DNA from: Pseudomonas sp. RIT-PI-S
GTDB lineage: Bacteria; Pseudomonadota; Gammaproteobacteria; Pseudomonadales; Pseudomonadaceae
DNA length: 64,000 bases
Direction: 5' to 3'
Assembly: GCF_025642975.1 (NCBI RefSeq)
Contig: NZ_JANZKJ010000014.1
Span: 81,840 to 145,839 of the forward strand
Shown one piece after another: positions 15,168-23,807 of this stretch. Both the position numbers and the translations under genes were made by a program. The first letter of the stretch is position 1, and each line of letters starts with the position of its first letter. Below the pieces are notes generated by a model that did no database searches, was not told where the DNA came from, and saw only the letters and a program-made list of their open reading frames with translations.

Positions 15168-16793
15168 TCAGGTGCGGAACCGCGCCACCATCTCGTTGAG
15201 GGCTTCGGCCAGGCGGGACAGGTCCTCGCTGGCGAGGCTGGTCTGCCGAGCACCGTTGGCGGTGCTGCCTGCCAGGTCGCGGATATTGACCAGGTTACGG
15301 TCCACTTCCCGCGCCACCTGGGCCTGCTCGGCCGAAGCGCTGGCTATCACCATGTTGCGTTCATTGATCTGAGCGATGGCCGCGGTGATCTGGCCCAACG
15401 CAACGCCCGCCTCGCGGGCCTTCTCCAAGGTGTGTTGGCTGCGCTGCGTGCTCAACTGCATGGACTGCACGGCGTTGCCGGTCCCTGATTGAATCCCTGC
15501 AACCATCTGCTCGATTTCCCGGGTCGACTGCTGGGTGCGATGGGCCAATGCCCGCACCTCATCGGCCACCACCGCAAAGCCACGGCCAGCCTCGCCGGCA
15601 CGGGCAGCCTCGATGGCGGCGTTAAGCGCGAGCAGGTTGGTCTGTTCAGCGATGGCGCGAATCACGTCTAACACCTGGCCAATGTCCCGGCCCTGTGCCG
15701 CCAGGCCCTCGATCAGGCGCGCGGTGGCCTCGACCTCCCCGCTCATGGCCTGGATCGCGTCCACCGTCTCGCTCACCCGATCGCGGCCCTGGTCGGCGAT
15801 GCGGCTGGAATTCTCAGAGGCCTCGGAGGTAGACACCGCGTTGCGGGCCACCTCCTCCACAGCGGCAGTCATTTGGTTCACCGCAGTCGCGGCTTGTTCG
15901 ATCTCATCATGCTGGCGGCCAAGCCCCAGGTTGGCATCGGCGGTGGTAACGCTCAGTTGGCCGGCGGCAGACGCCAGGCGGGTCGCCGAGCCGGAGATCT
16001 GTTCGATGGTCTGGCGCAGGCTTGCCTGCATCCGCCCCAGCGCCCCCATCAAACGGGCCGGCTCGTCATTGCCGGACGAGTCGATGGCCTGGCTGAGATT
16101 ACCCTGAGCGATGCCATCGGCCACACGCACCGCATGGGCCAGGGGCGTGACGATGCTGCGGGTCAGCCACAGCGCCAGAATGACCGTGAGCGCGCACGCC
16201 AGCACGGATACACCTATGACCGTCCAGACCGCCGCCTCGTAGCGCGCGCCGGCTACTGAGCTGGCCGCCACGGCGTCGGCCTTGTTGATCGAGACCAAAT
16301 CGCGCAGTTGATCGCCCATCTGGTCGGTACCTGCCTTGATCCGCCCGTTGATCAAAGCGCGCAATTCTTCAAGACGGTTGTCACGAGACAATGCCAACAT
16401 GGTTTGCTGGGCATCCAGGTAATCCGTGAGGGTACTTTCGAATTGCTTGAACGCCGCCGCTTCTTTATCCCCCTTGGGCATGGCCGCATAACGCGTGCGC
16501 GCCTCGGCGACCTTATCCATCAGCGTGGCGATCCGAGTACCCGTTTCGGCCAACGCAGCGGGTTCCCGGTTGACTAGCACTCGGAAGGAAGTAATGCGCA
16601 GCCGCAACACGTTTTCCATCAGGTCGCCGATATACCCGATGCTGGGCAGCTGGGTTTGCTCCATGTCCGCGGCTGCGGCGCGAATCACGGCTAACCGATT
16701 TACCGAAAAGGCACCGAGCGCCAACAGCAAAGCTGCAATGAAGGCAAACCCGAGGAAGGCGCGAGGAGCAATATTGAGCGTTCTTATAGCCAT
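15168..16793 (-). CDS. Methyl-accepting chemotaxis protein
   Basis: 541 residues. Membrane segment 1 at about 12-31, a helical periplasmic sensor of about 155 residues (four-helix-bundle type), membrane segment 2 at about 187-211, HAMP at about 212-265 and a long coiled-coil signalling domain containing the hairpin tip EQTNLLALNAAIEAARAGE. It relays ligand binding to CheA/CheW. The ligand is unknown. The stop codon lies 2 bases from the repeat array, which therefore forms the 3' flank of its mRNA. Confidence 0.93.
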   Translation of the reverse strand: MAIRTLNIAPRAFLGFAFIAALLLALGAFSVNRLAVIRAAAADMEQTQLPSIGYIGDLMENVLRLRITSFRVLVNREPAALAETGTRIATLMDKVAEARTRYAAMPKGDKEAAAFKQFESTLTDYLDAQQTMLALSRDNRLEELRALINGRIKAGTDQMGDQLRDLVSINKADAVAASSVAGARYEAAVWTVIGVSVLACALTVILALWLTRSIVTPLAHAVRVADGIAQGNLSQAIDSSGNDEPARLMGALGRMQASLRQTIEQISGSATRLASAAGQLSVTTADANLGLGRQHDEIEQAATAVNQMTAAVEEVARNAVSTSEASENSSRIADQGRDRVSETVDAIQAMSGEVEATARLIEGLAAQGRDIGQVLDVIRAIAEQTNLLALNAAIEAARAGEAGRGFAVVADEVRALAHRTQQSTREIEQMVAGIQSGTGNAVQSMQLSTQRSQHTLEKAREAGVALGQITAAIAQINERNMVIASASAEQAQVAREVDRNLVNIRDLAGSTANGARQTSLASEDLSRLAEALNEMVARFRT

Positions 16794-17134
16794 GGGCGTA
16801 TCTCGTTAAAACGCGGCGACCTGCCGCGCGGCCGGCGGCGCACACACAGCGCTGCCCTCACGGCTTTATCGGCGATGGCATAGAGAACTGAAGTGCAACA
16901 TAAGAGTTTTAAACTGGGAGCGGTATGCAGAAGTATCAAAGTGACACTATCGCCCCACGCTAATAACGAAACGGGCACTCGTGACCGCGATCAATAATTC
17001 ACAAAAAAGTGCCAATCCATTCAAAAAAAACATGATGCCCGGCATCGCGCGGTGCTATGGTCTTTGAACTCCCCAGTAAACAACCCGGCACTTCCAGGGC
17101 TGGTTACTGCATGCATGATGCAGAGGTACGCACC
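16794..17134. other. Divergent intergenic region
   Basis: 341 bases between the chemoreceptor gene and the DUF1652-like gene. It contains AT-rich promoter-like stretches (about 16895-16970 and 16990-17035) with several A tracts. No further gene or structured RNA is supported. Confidence 0.45.
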
Positions 17135-17395
17135 ATGAACAAAATGACATTCCCTAATGCTTGCCAAGTGATGCGCTGGCACTTCCATCCCCTGGGTTTC
17201 GAAGCGAGCATGGACGCGCCCAGCAGCATGGTGGCCCGGTTGTTCGATCGCGGCACGGGCGAAACGCTGATCGCCATTGCGGGCATCCCCTGCGCCACGG
17301 TGATGAACGCAGCGGATGTGGAACGCATGATCGAAGCCGTCGAAGCCGAGCTCGAAGCCTTTATCCCCCCGCAGACCCTCTGCGCCTGTAACTGA
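17135..17395 (+). CDS. DUF1652-like small protein
   Basis: 86 residues from the ATG at 17135, which has AGAGGT 8 bases upstream. The middle and end (RLFDRGTGETLIAIAGIP, then AADVERMIEAVEAELEAF) follow the DUF1652 pattern seen in the two paralogues of this window, while the N-terminus (MRWHFHPLGF) is diverged. No signal peptide; probably cytoplasmic. It converges with the helicase gene after 8 bases. Assignment to the family is by motif order only. Confidence 0.65.
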   Translation: MNKMTFPNACQVMRWHFHPLGFEASMDAPSSMVARLFDRGTGETLIAIAGIPCATVMNAADVERMIEAVEAELEAFIPPQTLCACN

Positions 17396-17403
17396 TCGCC
17401 CCC

Positions 17404-19686
17404 TTATCGTCGCTTATCCTCGAACAACGCCTCGGCTCCCGCCGTGCGCGCCAAGGCACCCGGCTGCGCTGGTTTGCCGGAGGTACGCTCCACGTACCAA
17501 TGCACTTCCCGCGCCGCACGGGTAATGCCCACATAGGCCAGCCGCAGGGCTTCGTCCGCCTGGGCACGGTCGTAGGCATCGGCGCCTGAATAACCGGTGC
17601 TTTCGGCAAGTGCATACAGCCGGTTACGTGCGCTTGAAGCAGGGCGGGCAACACAGTCACCGATCAATATCACAACATCCGCCTCCAACCCCTTTGCACC
17701 ATGAATGGTCATGCAGCGCAGCCGGCGCTGTTCCGCCGGCAACCGGGCCTGGTGTTCGAACAGCTCCGCCACCGGCGCCAGTTGTCGCGGATCATCCTTG
17801 GCCTGGCGATAGAGCATCAATACGGCGAGCCCGGCTCCGAGACTTTCCTGGGCAACCTGGGCGATAAGTGCCGGGTCTTTCCAACGAAGTTGTATTTTCT
17901 TCGGTTGGGTTGTAGCAGTGATTATCCCAGCGGCCAGCGCTTTCTTCCCCGGGATGGATTGAGTCGAGCGAACGATATATTCCGCGCCATCAATGATTTG
18001 CTGCGTGCTTCTGAAGTTTTCCTTCAACAGTAAGCGTTGATGTTTGGGTGAGGGAAATGCTTGTGCGAAGTGCATGAAGAACGCTGGAGAACTTCCGCGC
18101 CAGCCATAAATGGATTGCCAGTCGTCGCCTACGCACATAAAGCTGGCCGGCGTGGAGGCGTCGCGCCGAAGACGTTCGGCCAAGCCGGCGCGCAGCCAGC
18201 GTGCGATCTGCGGCGAAATGTCCTGGAATTCATCGACCAGCAGATGGCGAATCGCAGTGAGCTTGGCATCAGGCAAACGCTTCAAGGCCCCACCATGGGG
18301 ATCGCTAAAGATCGCGAACATCCGGTTATAGCTGAGCACCGGCGGCGCCAGCGCCAAGAGCTGCCGCTCTAACGCCGGCCAATAACGCCCCAGGGCCTGG
18401 AAAAACACGCCGTCTTCGCTGTCCGCGAGCGTGGCGGCGGCCGTTGGTACCTCAAGGCCCAGATTCTCGATAAAGCTGGCCGTGGCCACGAAGGCATCCA
18501 GTAACGGCTGGGGGCCGGCCTCTCCAGCCAAGGCGTAGTCCAACCCGGGGCCCTGCATCTCAGGGCCGGCGCTGAGCATGCGGATGCTGTCGAACGAATC
18601 AAGCCAGATCAGTGGCTTATCGAAGAAAGCTTGGAACAACGTGCGCTTGACGGCCCATTCGGCCCTTACCGGCAGCTTGGCGCCAGGTCGTGCCAACTCC
18701 CCCAAGGAAGGGTCGGCCCCCAGAACGACCCATGCGCCCGTGGATTCCAACCGACCGTGGCAACGAAACACCTGCCCGCCGACCCGGTGTTCGCTGCAGT
18801 GCTCGACAACCCCAGGCAAGGGCCAGTGCCCAGCCTGGCGCCAATGCTGTGCGATCAACTCGCATAGGGCCGCGTCTCGCTGCGCCGCGGGCACCAGCGC
18901 GGCCATTCGCCGCTGCACCTCGGGGTGGCCCTCTGGTAAAGGAGGCAACTGGCTCGCTCGCACCCTCAGCGCCTGCATCACAGTGGCGAACTCAGGATCA
19001 CTGGCCAGCAGCGCCTGATAACAGTGGTTCAACTGCTGGCGCTGGCCTTCGTTGATGCGCAGTTGAAACGGGTTGGCACCGCCTTCGCCGGCCCCGAGGC
19101 TTTCGAACGCCTGCAATTGGACAAACCCGGGCAAGGTTCGCGCCCAAGTGAGGACGGTGGCGTGGAAGGTGGTTACCCGGGCCCGCGCCTGGCTTAGCGT
19201 CAGCGGCTGCCCCCAGAGCGCGAAGAGGCGCACCAGCCGCTCGGCAAAATCAGCCCGGGAAGCTCGGGTAAAGGTCACCACGCTGATGTCTTCGAGCGGC
19301 ACCCCCAGGTACTGGGTCAGCACAACGATGCGCAATACCAGCGAACTGGATTTCCCCGAGCCCGCGCCAGCGACCACACAAGTGCTGATGGCGTTGCCAA
19401 GAATCAGCTTCCATTGCCCCGGCGACGGCTGTGCATGCGCCGGAAGCAGGCGGGCGACGTCCGCCCTGATCCGCTTGCGCAGGGCCGGGGTGATCGCCAA
19501 GGGCAGGTCCGCGAAGAGGCTTTCGCCTGCCGCCGGCGAGGCGGCCTCAATAGCCTTCGCCGGGCGCGGCTGCCGAGCCTTGCGCGGAGTCGCCCGGGCG
19601 CGTTTAGGCTTGGCAGGAGGTTGGGCTCGCCCGGGCCAGCAGCGCTGAAGCAGCCGAACCCAAAGTTGATGTAGTTTCGAGATCAC
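17404..19686 (-). CDS. UvrD/Rep-family DNA helicase
   Basis: 760 residues from a GTG. A basic, Pro/Ala-rich N-terminal 60 residues precedes the helicase core: Walker A VAGAGSGKSS at about 105-114, motif Ia VVTFTRASRADF, Walker B LLVDEFQDI, motif III GDDWQSIYGWRGS, and the C-terminal TIHGAKGLEADVV and YVGITRAAR. All SF1A helicase motifs are present, so it should translocate 3'-5' on single-stranded DNA. It is not a canonical UvrD, Rep or RecB by length or layout. An AT-rich region (19687-19760) upstream holds its promoter. Confidence 0.88.
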   Translation of the reverse strand: MISKLHQLWVRLLQRCWPGRAQPPAKPKRARATPRKARQPRPAKAIEAASPAAGESLFADLPLAITPALRKRIRADVARLLPAHAQPSPGQWKLILGNAISTCVVAGAGSGKSSSLVLRIVVLTQYLGVPLEDISVVTFTRASRADFAERLVRLFALWGQPLTLSQARARVTTFHATVLTWARTLPGFVQLQAFESLGAGEGGANPFQLRINEGQRQQLNHCYQALLASDPEFATVMQALRVRASQLPPLPEGHPEVQRRMAALVPAAQRDAALCELIAQHWRQAGHWPLPGVVEHCSEHRVGGQVFRCHGRLESTGAWVVLGADPSLGELARPGAKLPVRAEWAVKRTLFQAFFDKPLIWLDSFDSIRMLSAGPEMQGPGLDYALAGEAGPQPLLDAFVATASFIENLGLEVPTAAATLADSEDGVFFQALGRYWPALERQLLALAPPVLSYNRMFAIFSDPHGGALKRLPDAKLTAIRHLLVDEFQDISPQIARWLRAGLAERLRRDASTPASFMCVGDDWQSIYGWRGSSPAFFMHFAQAFPSPKHQRLLLKENFRSTQQIIDGAEYIVRSTQSIPGKKALAAGIITATTQPKKIQLRWKDPALIAQVAQESLGAGLAVLMLYRQAKDDPRQLAPVAELFEHQARLPAEQRRLRCMTIHGAKGLEADVVILIGDCVARPASSARNRLYALAESTGYSGADAYDRAQADEALRLAYVGITRAAREVHWYVERTSGKPAQPGALARTAGAEALFEDKRR

Positions 19687-19805
19687 AGAACAAAAATCAG
19701 CATTTTCAATTAGTTAACTGAATATATTGAGAAAGAGAATTAAATTTGGACAGGACGGTTCCCGTGCGTTGCCGCTCCTGTGGAGGGGGCAACGCCCGGG
19801 TGAGG

Positions 19806-21446
19806 TCAGCTGATCGCGCTGTCGACCAACTGCTGTGCTTCACTGACGAGCGCCTGCAGGTGCGCTTCGCCTTTGAAGCTTTCGGCGTAGATCTTATAGA
19901 TGTCTTCCGTTCCAGAAGGCCGCGCGGCGAACCAACCGTTGGCGGTCATGACCTTCAAACCGCCGATGGCTTGGTCGTTACCTGGCGCCTTGCTGAGGAT
20001 CTGCTCGATCGGCTCGCCGGCCAGGGACGTGGACGTGATCTGCTGCGCCGACAACTTGCCTAGCGCGGCTTTCTGCGCGGGGTTGGCCTTGGCGTCGACC
20101 CGGGTAGCGAAAGGCTCACCCAGGTCTGCAATCATGTCCTGGTAAAGCTGGTGCGGGTCCTTACCCAGGCGCGCGGTCATTTCCGCGGCCAGCAGCGCTG
20201 GAATCAGGCCATCCTTGTCGGTGCTCCACACGGTGCCGTCACGGCGCAGGAACGAGGCCCCGGCGCTTTCTTCGCCACCGAAGCCCAGCGTGCCGTTGAA
20301 CAGGCCCTCGGCGAAATACTTGAAGCCCACCGGCACCTCATAAAGGGTGCGCTGCAAGCGCTTGGCCACCCGGTCGATCAGCCCACTGCTGACCACGGTC
20401 TTGCCGACTGCGGCGTCGGCGCGCCACTGGGGCCGGTTACGGAACAGGTAGTCGATGCTCACGGCCAGGTAGTTGTTCGGCGCCATCAGGCCGCCACTGC
20501 GGGTCACGATGCCGTGGCGGTCGTGGTCCGGGTCACAGGCGAAGGCCACGTCGTAGCGGTCCTTCAGGCCGATCAGGCCCTGCATGGCGTCGCGGGAAGA
20601 TGGGTCCATGCGGATCTGGCCGTCCCAGTCCACGCTCATGAAGCGGAACGTGGGGTCGGTATGCGGGTTGACCACATCCAGGTCCAGCTTGTAGTGCTCG
20701 GCGATGGCCGGCCAATAGCGGACACCTGCCCCGCCAAGCGGGTCCACGCCCAGGCGCAGGCCGGCACCGCGAATCACGTCCAGGTCGATCACATTGTGCA
20801 GGTCTGCCACGTAGGTGTTGAGGAAGTCATGGCGGTGCGTGGTGCCAGCCTTCAGCGCGCGTTCGTACGGCATGCGCTTGACGCCGGCCAGCTTGCCCTC
20901 GAGCAGCTCGTTGGCCTTGGCCTCGATCCACTTGGTGACATCGCTGTCTGCGGGCCCGCCGTTTGGCGGGTTGTACTTGAACCCGCCGCTCTGAGGCGGG
21001 TTGTGCGACGGGGTGATCACCACGCCGTCGGCCAGGCCGCTGCTGCGGCCTCGGTTGTAACAGATGATCGCGTGGGACAGCGCTGGCGTGGGGGTGTACT
21101 CGTCGTTGGTCGCGAGCATGACCTCAACGCCGTTGGCGGCGAACACTTCCAGGGCACTGGCGCCCGCGGGCGTGGACAGCGCATGGGTGTCGATGCCGAG
21201 GAACAGCGGGCCGTCGATGCCCTTGCCCTTCCGGTACAGGCAAATGGCTTGGCTGATGGCCAACACATGGTCTTCGTTGAAGCTGTTATCGAACGAGGTG
21301 CCCCGGTGCCCGGAGGTACCGAAGGCCACCCGATGGGTCGGGACCGATGCGTCGGGTTGCCGGGTGAAGTAGGCGGTCACCAGGCTGGGAATGTCGATCA
21401 GCAATTCGGCCGGCGCCGGCTTGCCCGCTAGCGGACTGTGCTTCAT
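19806..21446 (-). CDS. pgm: Phosphoglucomutase (alpha-D-glucose-specific)
   Basis: 546 residues, the length of the E. coli Pgm type. It has FGTSGHRGTSF near the N-terminus, the phosphoserine loop VITPSHNPP, the metal-binding DPDHDRHG, the sugar-specificity GGEESAG and a C-terminal RPSGTEDIYK phosphate site. It interconverts glucose 6-phosphate and glucose 1-phosphate, feeding GalU and glycogen or trehalose pathways. It is an isolated gene. Confidence 0.95.
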   Translation of the reverse strand: MKHSPLAGKPAPAELLIDIPSLVTAYFTRQPDASVPTHRVAFGTSGHRGTSFDNSFNEDHVLAISQAICLYRKGKGIDGPLFLGIDTHALSTPAGASALEVFAANGVEVMLATNDEYTPTPALSHAIICYNRGRSSGLADGVVITPSHNPPQSGGFKYNPPNGGPADSDVTKWIEAKANELLEGKLAGVKRMPYERALKAGTTHRHDFLNTYVADLHNVIDLDVIRGAGLRLGVDPLGGAGVRYWPAIAEHYKLDLDVVNPHTDPTFRFMSVDWDGQIRMDPSSRDAMQGLIGLKDRYDVAFACDPDHDRHGIVTRSGGLMAPNNYLAVSIDYLFRNRPQWRADAAVGKTVVSSGLIDRVAKRLQRTLYEVPVGFKYFAEGLFNGTLGFGGEESAGASFLRRDGTVWSTDKDGLIPALLAAEMTARLGKDPHQLYQDMIADLGEPFATRVDAKANPAQKAALGKLSAQQITSTSLAGEPIEQILSKAPGNDQAIGGLKVMTANGWFAARPSGTEDIYKIYAESFKGEAHLQALVSEAQQLVDSAIS

Positions 21447-21530
21447 GCAAAACCTCGGATGGGTAACGAACGGTGGCAGTTTACTGACAGTTCGACCGCC
21501 ACGCGACGGGATTGATCCAAGGCAGGCGGC

Positions 21531-23807
21531 TCATCCCGCCACTGGCTCGGCTGCCGGCCACCAGCCAGGCAGCAGGCGCTGCACCTGAGGCTGAGCGTAG
21601 CGGTCGTCGATCAGCACGATGGTGCCCTGATCGGCCTCATGGCGGATCACCCTCCCCGCCGCCTGCACTACCTTGTGCAACCCGGGAAACAGGTAGACGT
21701 AGTCATGCCCGCTGCCAAAGCGCGCCTGCATGCGCCGCTTGAAGTTTTCGTTGACCGGGTTGACCTGGGCCATGCCCAGCGTGGCCACGAACGCGCCGAT
21801 CAGCCGTGCGCCGGGCAAGTCGATGCCTTCGCCGAAGGCACCGCCAAGCACCGCAAAACCGATGCCGCAACCGTCGGCCGTGAAACCATCGATGAACGCC
21901 TGCCGTTCGCCTTCATCCATGGCGCGGCGCTGGCAGCGCAGCGGCACCTCGGGACAGCTGGCGGCCAGGCGCTCGGCCACCTGCCCCAGGTAATCGAAAC
22001 TGCTGAAGAACGCCAGGTAGTTGCCTGGGCGGCGCTGATACTGCTCGGCGATGATCCGCGCCACGCTCGCCAGGGATTGTTGGCGGTCGGCATAGCGGGT
22101 CGACACCTGCGCCGCCAGGCGCACATGCAGCTGGCTGGCCCGGAACGGCGACGGTACGTCCAGCCAGGCCCAGCCGTCCGGCAGGCCCAGCAGGTCAGCG
22201 AAGTAATGCGCAGGGCTCAGGGTGGCGGAGAACAGCACGCAGCTGCGGGCGCTCTTGAAGCGCGGCGTCAACAATGGCGCGGGGACCACATTGCGCAGGT
22301 TCAGCCGTGCGCGCAGGCCGCGCCGGGCCGGGTAGACCTCCAGGTCGAACACGAAGGCATCGCTGAACAGCTCCGCCACCCGGGTGAACTGCAGCGCCTG
22401 GAAGTAGAAGTCCAGCCACTGCGGCGCAACCGCCGCGGGGTCCTGGTTCAGTTGATCGCTGACAATGCTCATGCAGCGCTGCAAGGCAGCCAGCCACTGG
22501 GCCGGCAACCCCGGTTGGCTGTGGTAACCCTCGCCCTGGGCCTTGGCCAGGGCGCTCCAGTGCCGGCCGAGGGTGCGCAAGGCATTGCTCGCCCCGGCCA
22601 ACGGCGCCTCGCGCAAGGTCGCCAGCAACCGTTGATCGAGGCTGGCGCTGTACATCCCACGGGCGCGCTCGACCAGGTTGTGCGCTTCGTCCACCAACAC
22701 CGCGAACCGCCACTCCTGCGCCTGCGCCAGCGCGAACAGCCAGCCACTGAGGTCGAAGTAATAGTTGTAGTCGCCAATGATCACATCGGCCCAGCGGGCC
22801 ATTTCCTGGCTCAGGTAGTAGGGGCACACCTGATGGGCCAGGGCCAGTTCGCGCAGGGCAGCGCGGTCCAGCCAGCCCCGCTCTGCCGCTGCCACCCGGG
22901 CGGCCGGCAGCCGATCGTAGAAGCCACGCGCCAGCGGGCAGGCATCGCCGTGGCAGGCGGTGCCCGGGTACTCGCAGGCCTTTTCACGGGCGGTGAGCTC
23001 AAGCACCCGCAGCGGCTGCGGCTCGCCCTGCACCGGCTCCGGCTGCAGCTGCTGCAAGGCGTCCAGCGCCAACCGCCGCCCGGGGGTCTTGGCGGTGAGG
23101 AACAGAATGCGTTGCAACTGTTGCCGTGGCATCGCCTTGAGCAGCGGGAACAGCGTACCGAGGGTTTTGCCGATGCCGGTAGGGGCCTGCGCCAGCACAG
23201 CGCGGCCCATGCTGGCGGCCTTATAGACGGTTTCGGCCAATTGCCGTTGGCCGGGTCGCATCGCCTCGTGGGGGAAGGCCAGGGCCTGCAAGAAGCCATC
23301 CCGCCGCTGCAGGTGCGCGCGCTCGCGGGCCGCCCAGTCGAGGAACGCCTCGCACTGGGCGTGGAAGAACGCCTGCAAGGCGTCGGCGCCGTGGTCGGCC
23401 TCGAAGCGTGTTTCGCTCTCGCTGTCCACGTTCCAATATACCAGCGCCACCTTGACTCGCGGCAACCCCTGCTCCTCACACAGCAAGCTGGCATACACCT
23501 TGGCCTGGGCCCAGTGCAGGGCGCGCTGGTTGGCCGGCTGCCGCTTGAGGTCGCCGCGATGGGTTTTCACCTCTTCCAGGCACTGGCGCTCAGGGTCGAA
23601 GCCGTCTGCACGGCCGCGCACCTGCAACCCTTTGTGCTCCCCGGCCAGGCTGATTTCCCGCCGATAGGTTGGGCCACGCCGGTCGCTGACCTTGCGGTGC
23701 CCGGCCATGCCTTCCAGCGCGCTGGGCGACGGCGTGAAGCGCAAATCCAGGTCGCCCTCGCGCGCGGTGAACTCGCACAGGGCCCGCACCGCGACGGTCA
23801 GCGTCAT
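21531..23807 (-). CDS. Fe-S XPD/DinG-type helicase with N-terminal Cas4/RecB-like nuclease module
   Basis: 758 residues from the ATG at 23807, which overlaps the stop of the upstream FAN1-like gene by 4 bases. Residues 60-105 hold a PD-(D/E)XK site: D68 (RADGF), E79 and K81 (EEVK), and the QxxxY motif Q101/Y105 of Cas4/RecB nucleases. Then come Walker A APTGIGKT (208-215), four cysteines C278, C285, C290 and C328 spaced like the 4Fe-4S site of XPD/DinG, DEAH at 373-376, and C-terminal helicase motifs (YLAFFSSFDYL, GGAFGEGIDLPG, QAAGRVIR). It should unwind DNA 5'-3'. The order suggests a nuclease-helicase that works with FAN1. Confidence 0.88.
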   Translation of the reverse strand: MTLTVAVRALCEFTAREGDLDLRFTPSPSALEGMAGHRKVSDRRGPTYRREISLAGEHKGLQVRGRADGFDPERQCLEEVKTHRGDLKRQPANQRALHWAQAKVYASLLCEEQGLPRVKVALVYWNVDSESETRFEADHGADALQAFFHAQCEAFLDWAARERAHLQRRDGFLQALAFPHEAMRPGQRQLAETVYKAASMGRAVLAQAPTGIGKTLGTLFPLLKAMPRQQLQRILFLTAKTPGRRLALDALQQLQPEPVQGEPQPLRVLELTAREKACEYPGTACHGDACPLARGFYDRLPAARVAAAERGWLDRAALRELALAHQVCPYYLSQEMARWADVIIGDYNYYFDLSGWLFALAQAQEWRFAVLVDEAHNLVERARGMYSASLDQRLLATLREAPLAGASNALRTLGRHWSALAKAQGEGYHSQPGLPAQWLAALQRCMSIVSDQLNQDPAAVAPQWLDFYFQALQFTRVAELFSDAFVFDLEVYPARRGLRARLNLRNVVPAPLLTPRFKSARSCVLFSATLSPAHYFADLLGLPDGWAWLDVPSPFRASQLHVRLAAQVSTRYADRQQSLASVARIIAEQYQRRPGNYLAFFSSFDYLGQVAERLAASCPEVPLRCQRRAMDEGERQAFIDGFTADGCGIGFAVLGGAFGEGIDLPGARLIGAFVATLGMAQVNPVNENFKRRMQARFGSGHDYVYLFPGLHKVVQAAGRVIRHEADQGTIVLIDDRYAQPQVQRLLPGWWPAAEPVAG

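Noticed and set aside
14544..15372. Three overlapping long plus-strand reading frames rich in Trp, Cys, Gly and Ala
   Set aside because: They arise from a stop-free 82-bp tandem repeat read in three frames; no ribosome site, and one runs into the antisense of the chemoreceptor gene.
17034..17046. GATGCC-C-GGCATC hairpin next to a T8 tract on the minus strand
   Set aside because: The loop would be a single base and no minus-strand gene ends there, so it is not a credible terminator.
19687..19745. LexA box before the UvrD-like helicase
   Set aside because: The AT-rich stretch has CTGAATATATTGA but not the closing CAG at the required distance, so CTG-N10-CAG is not met.
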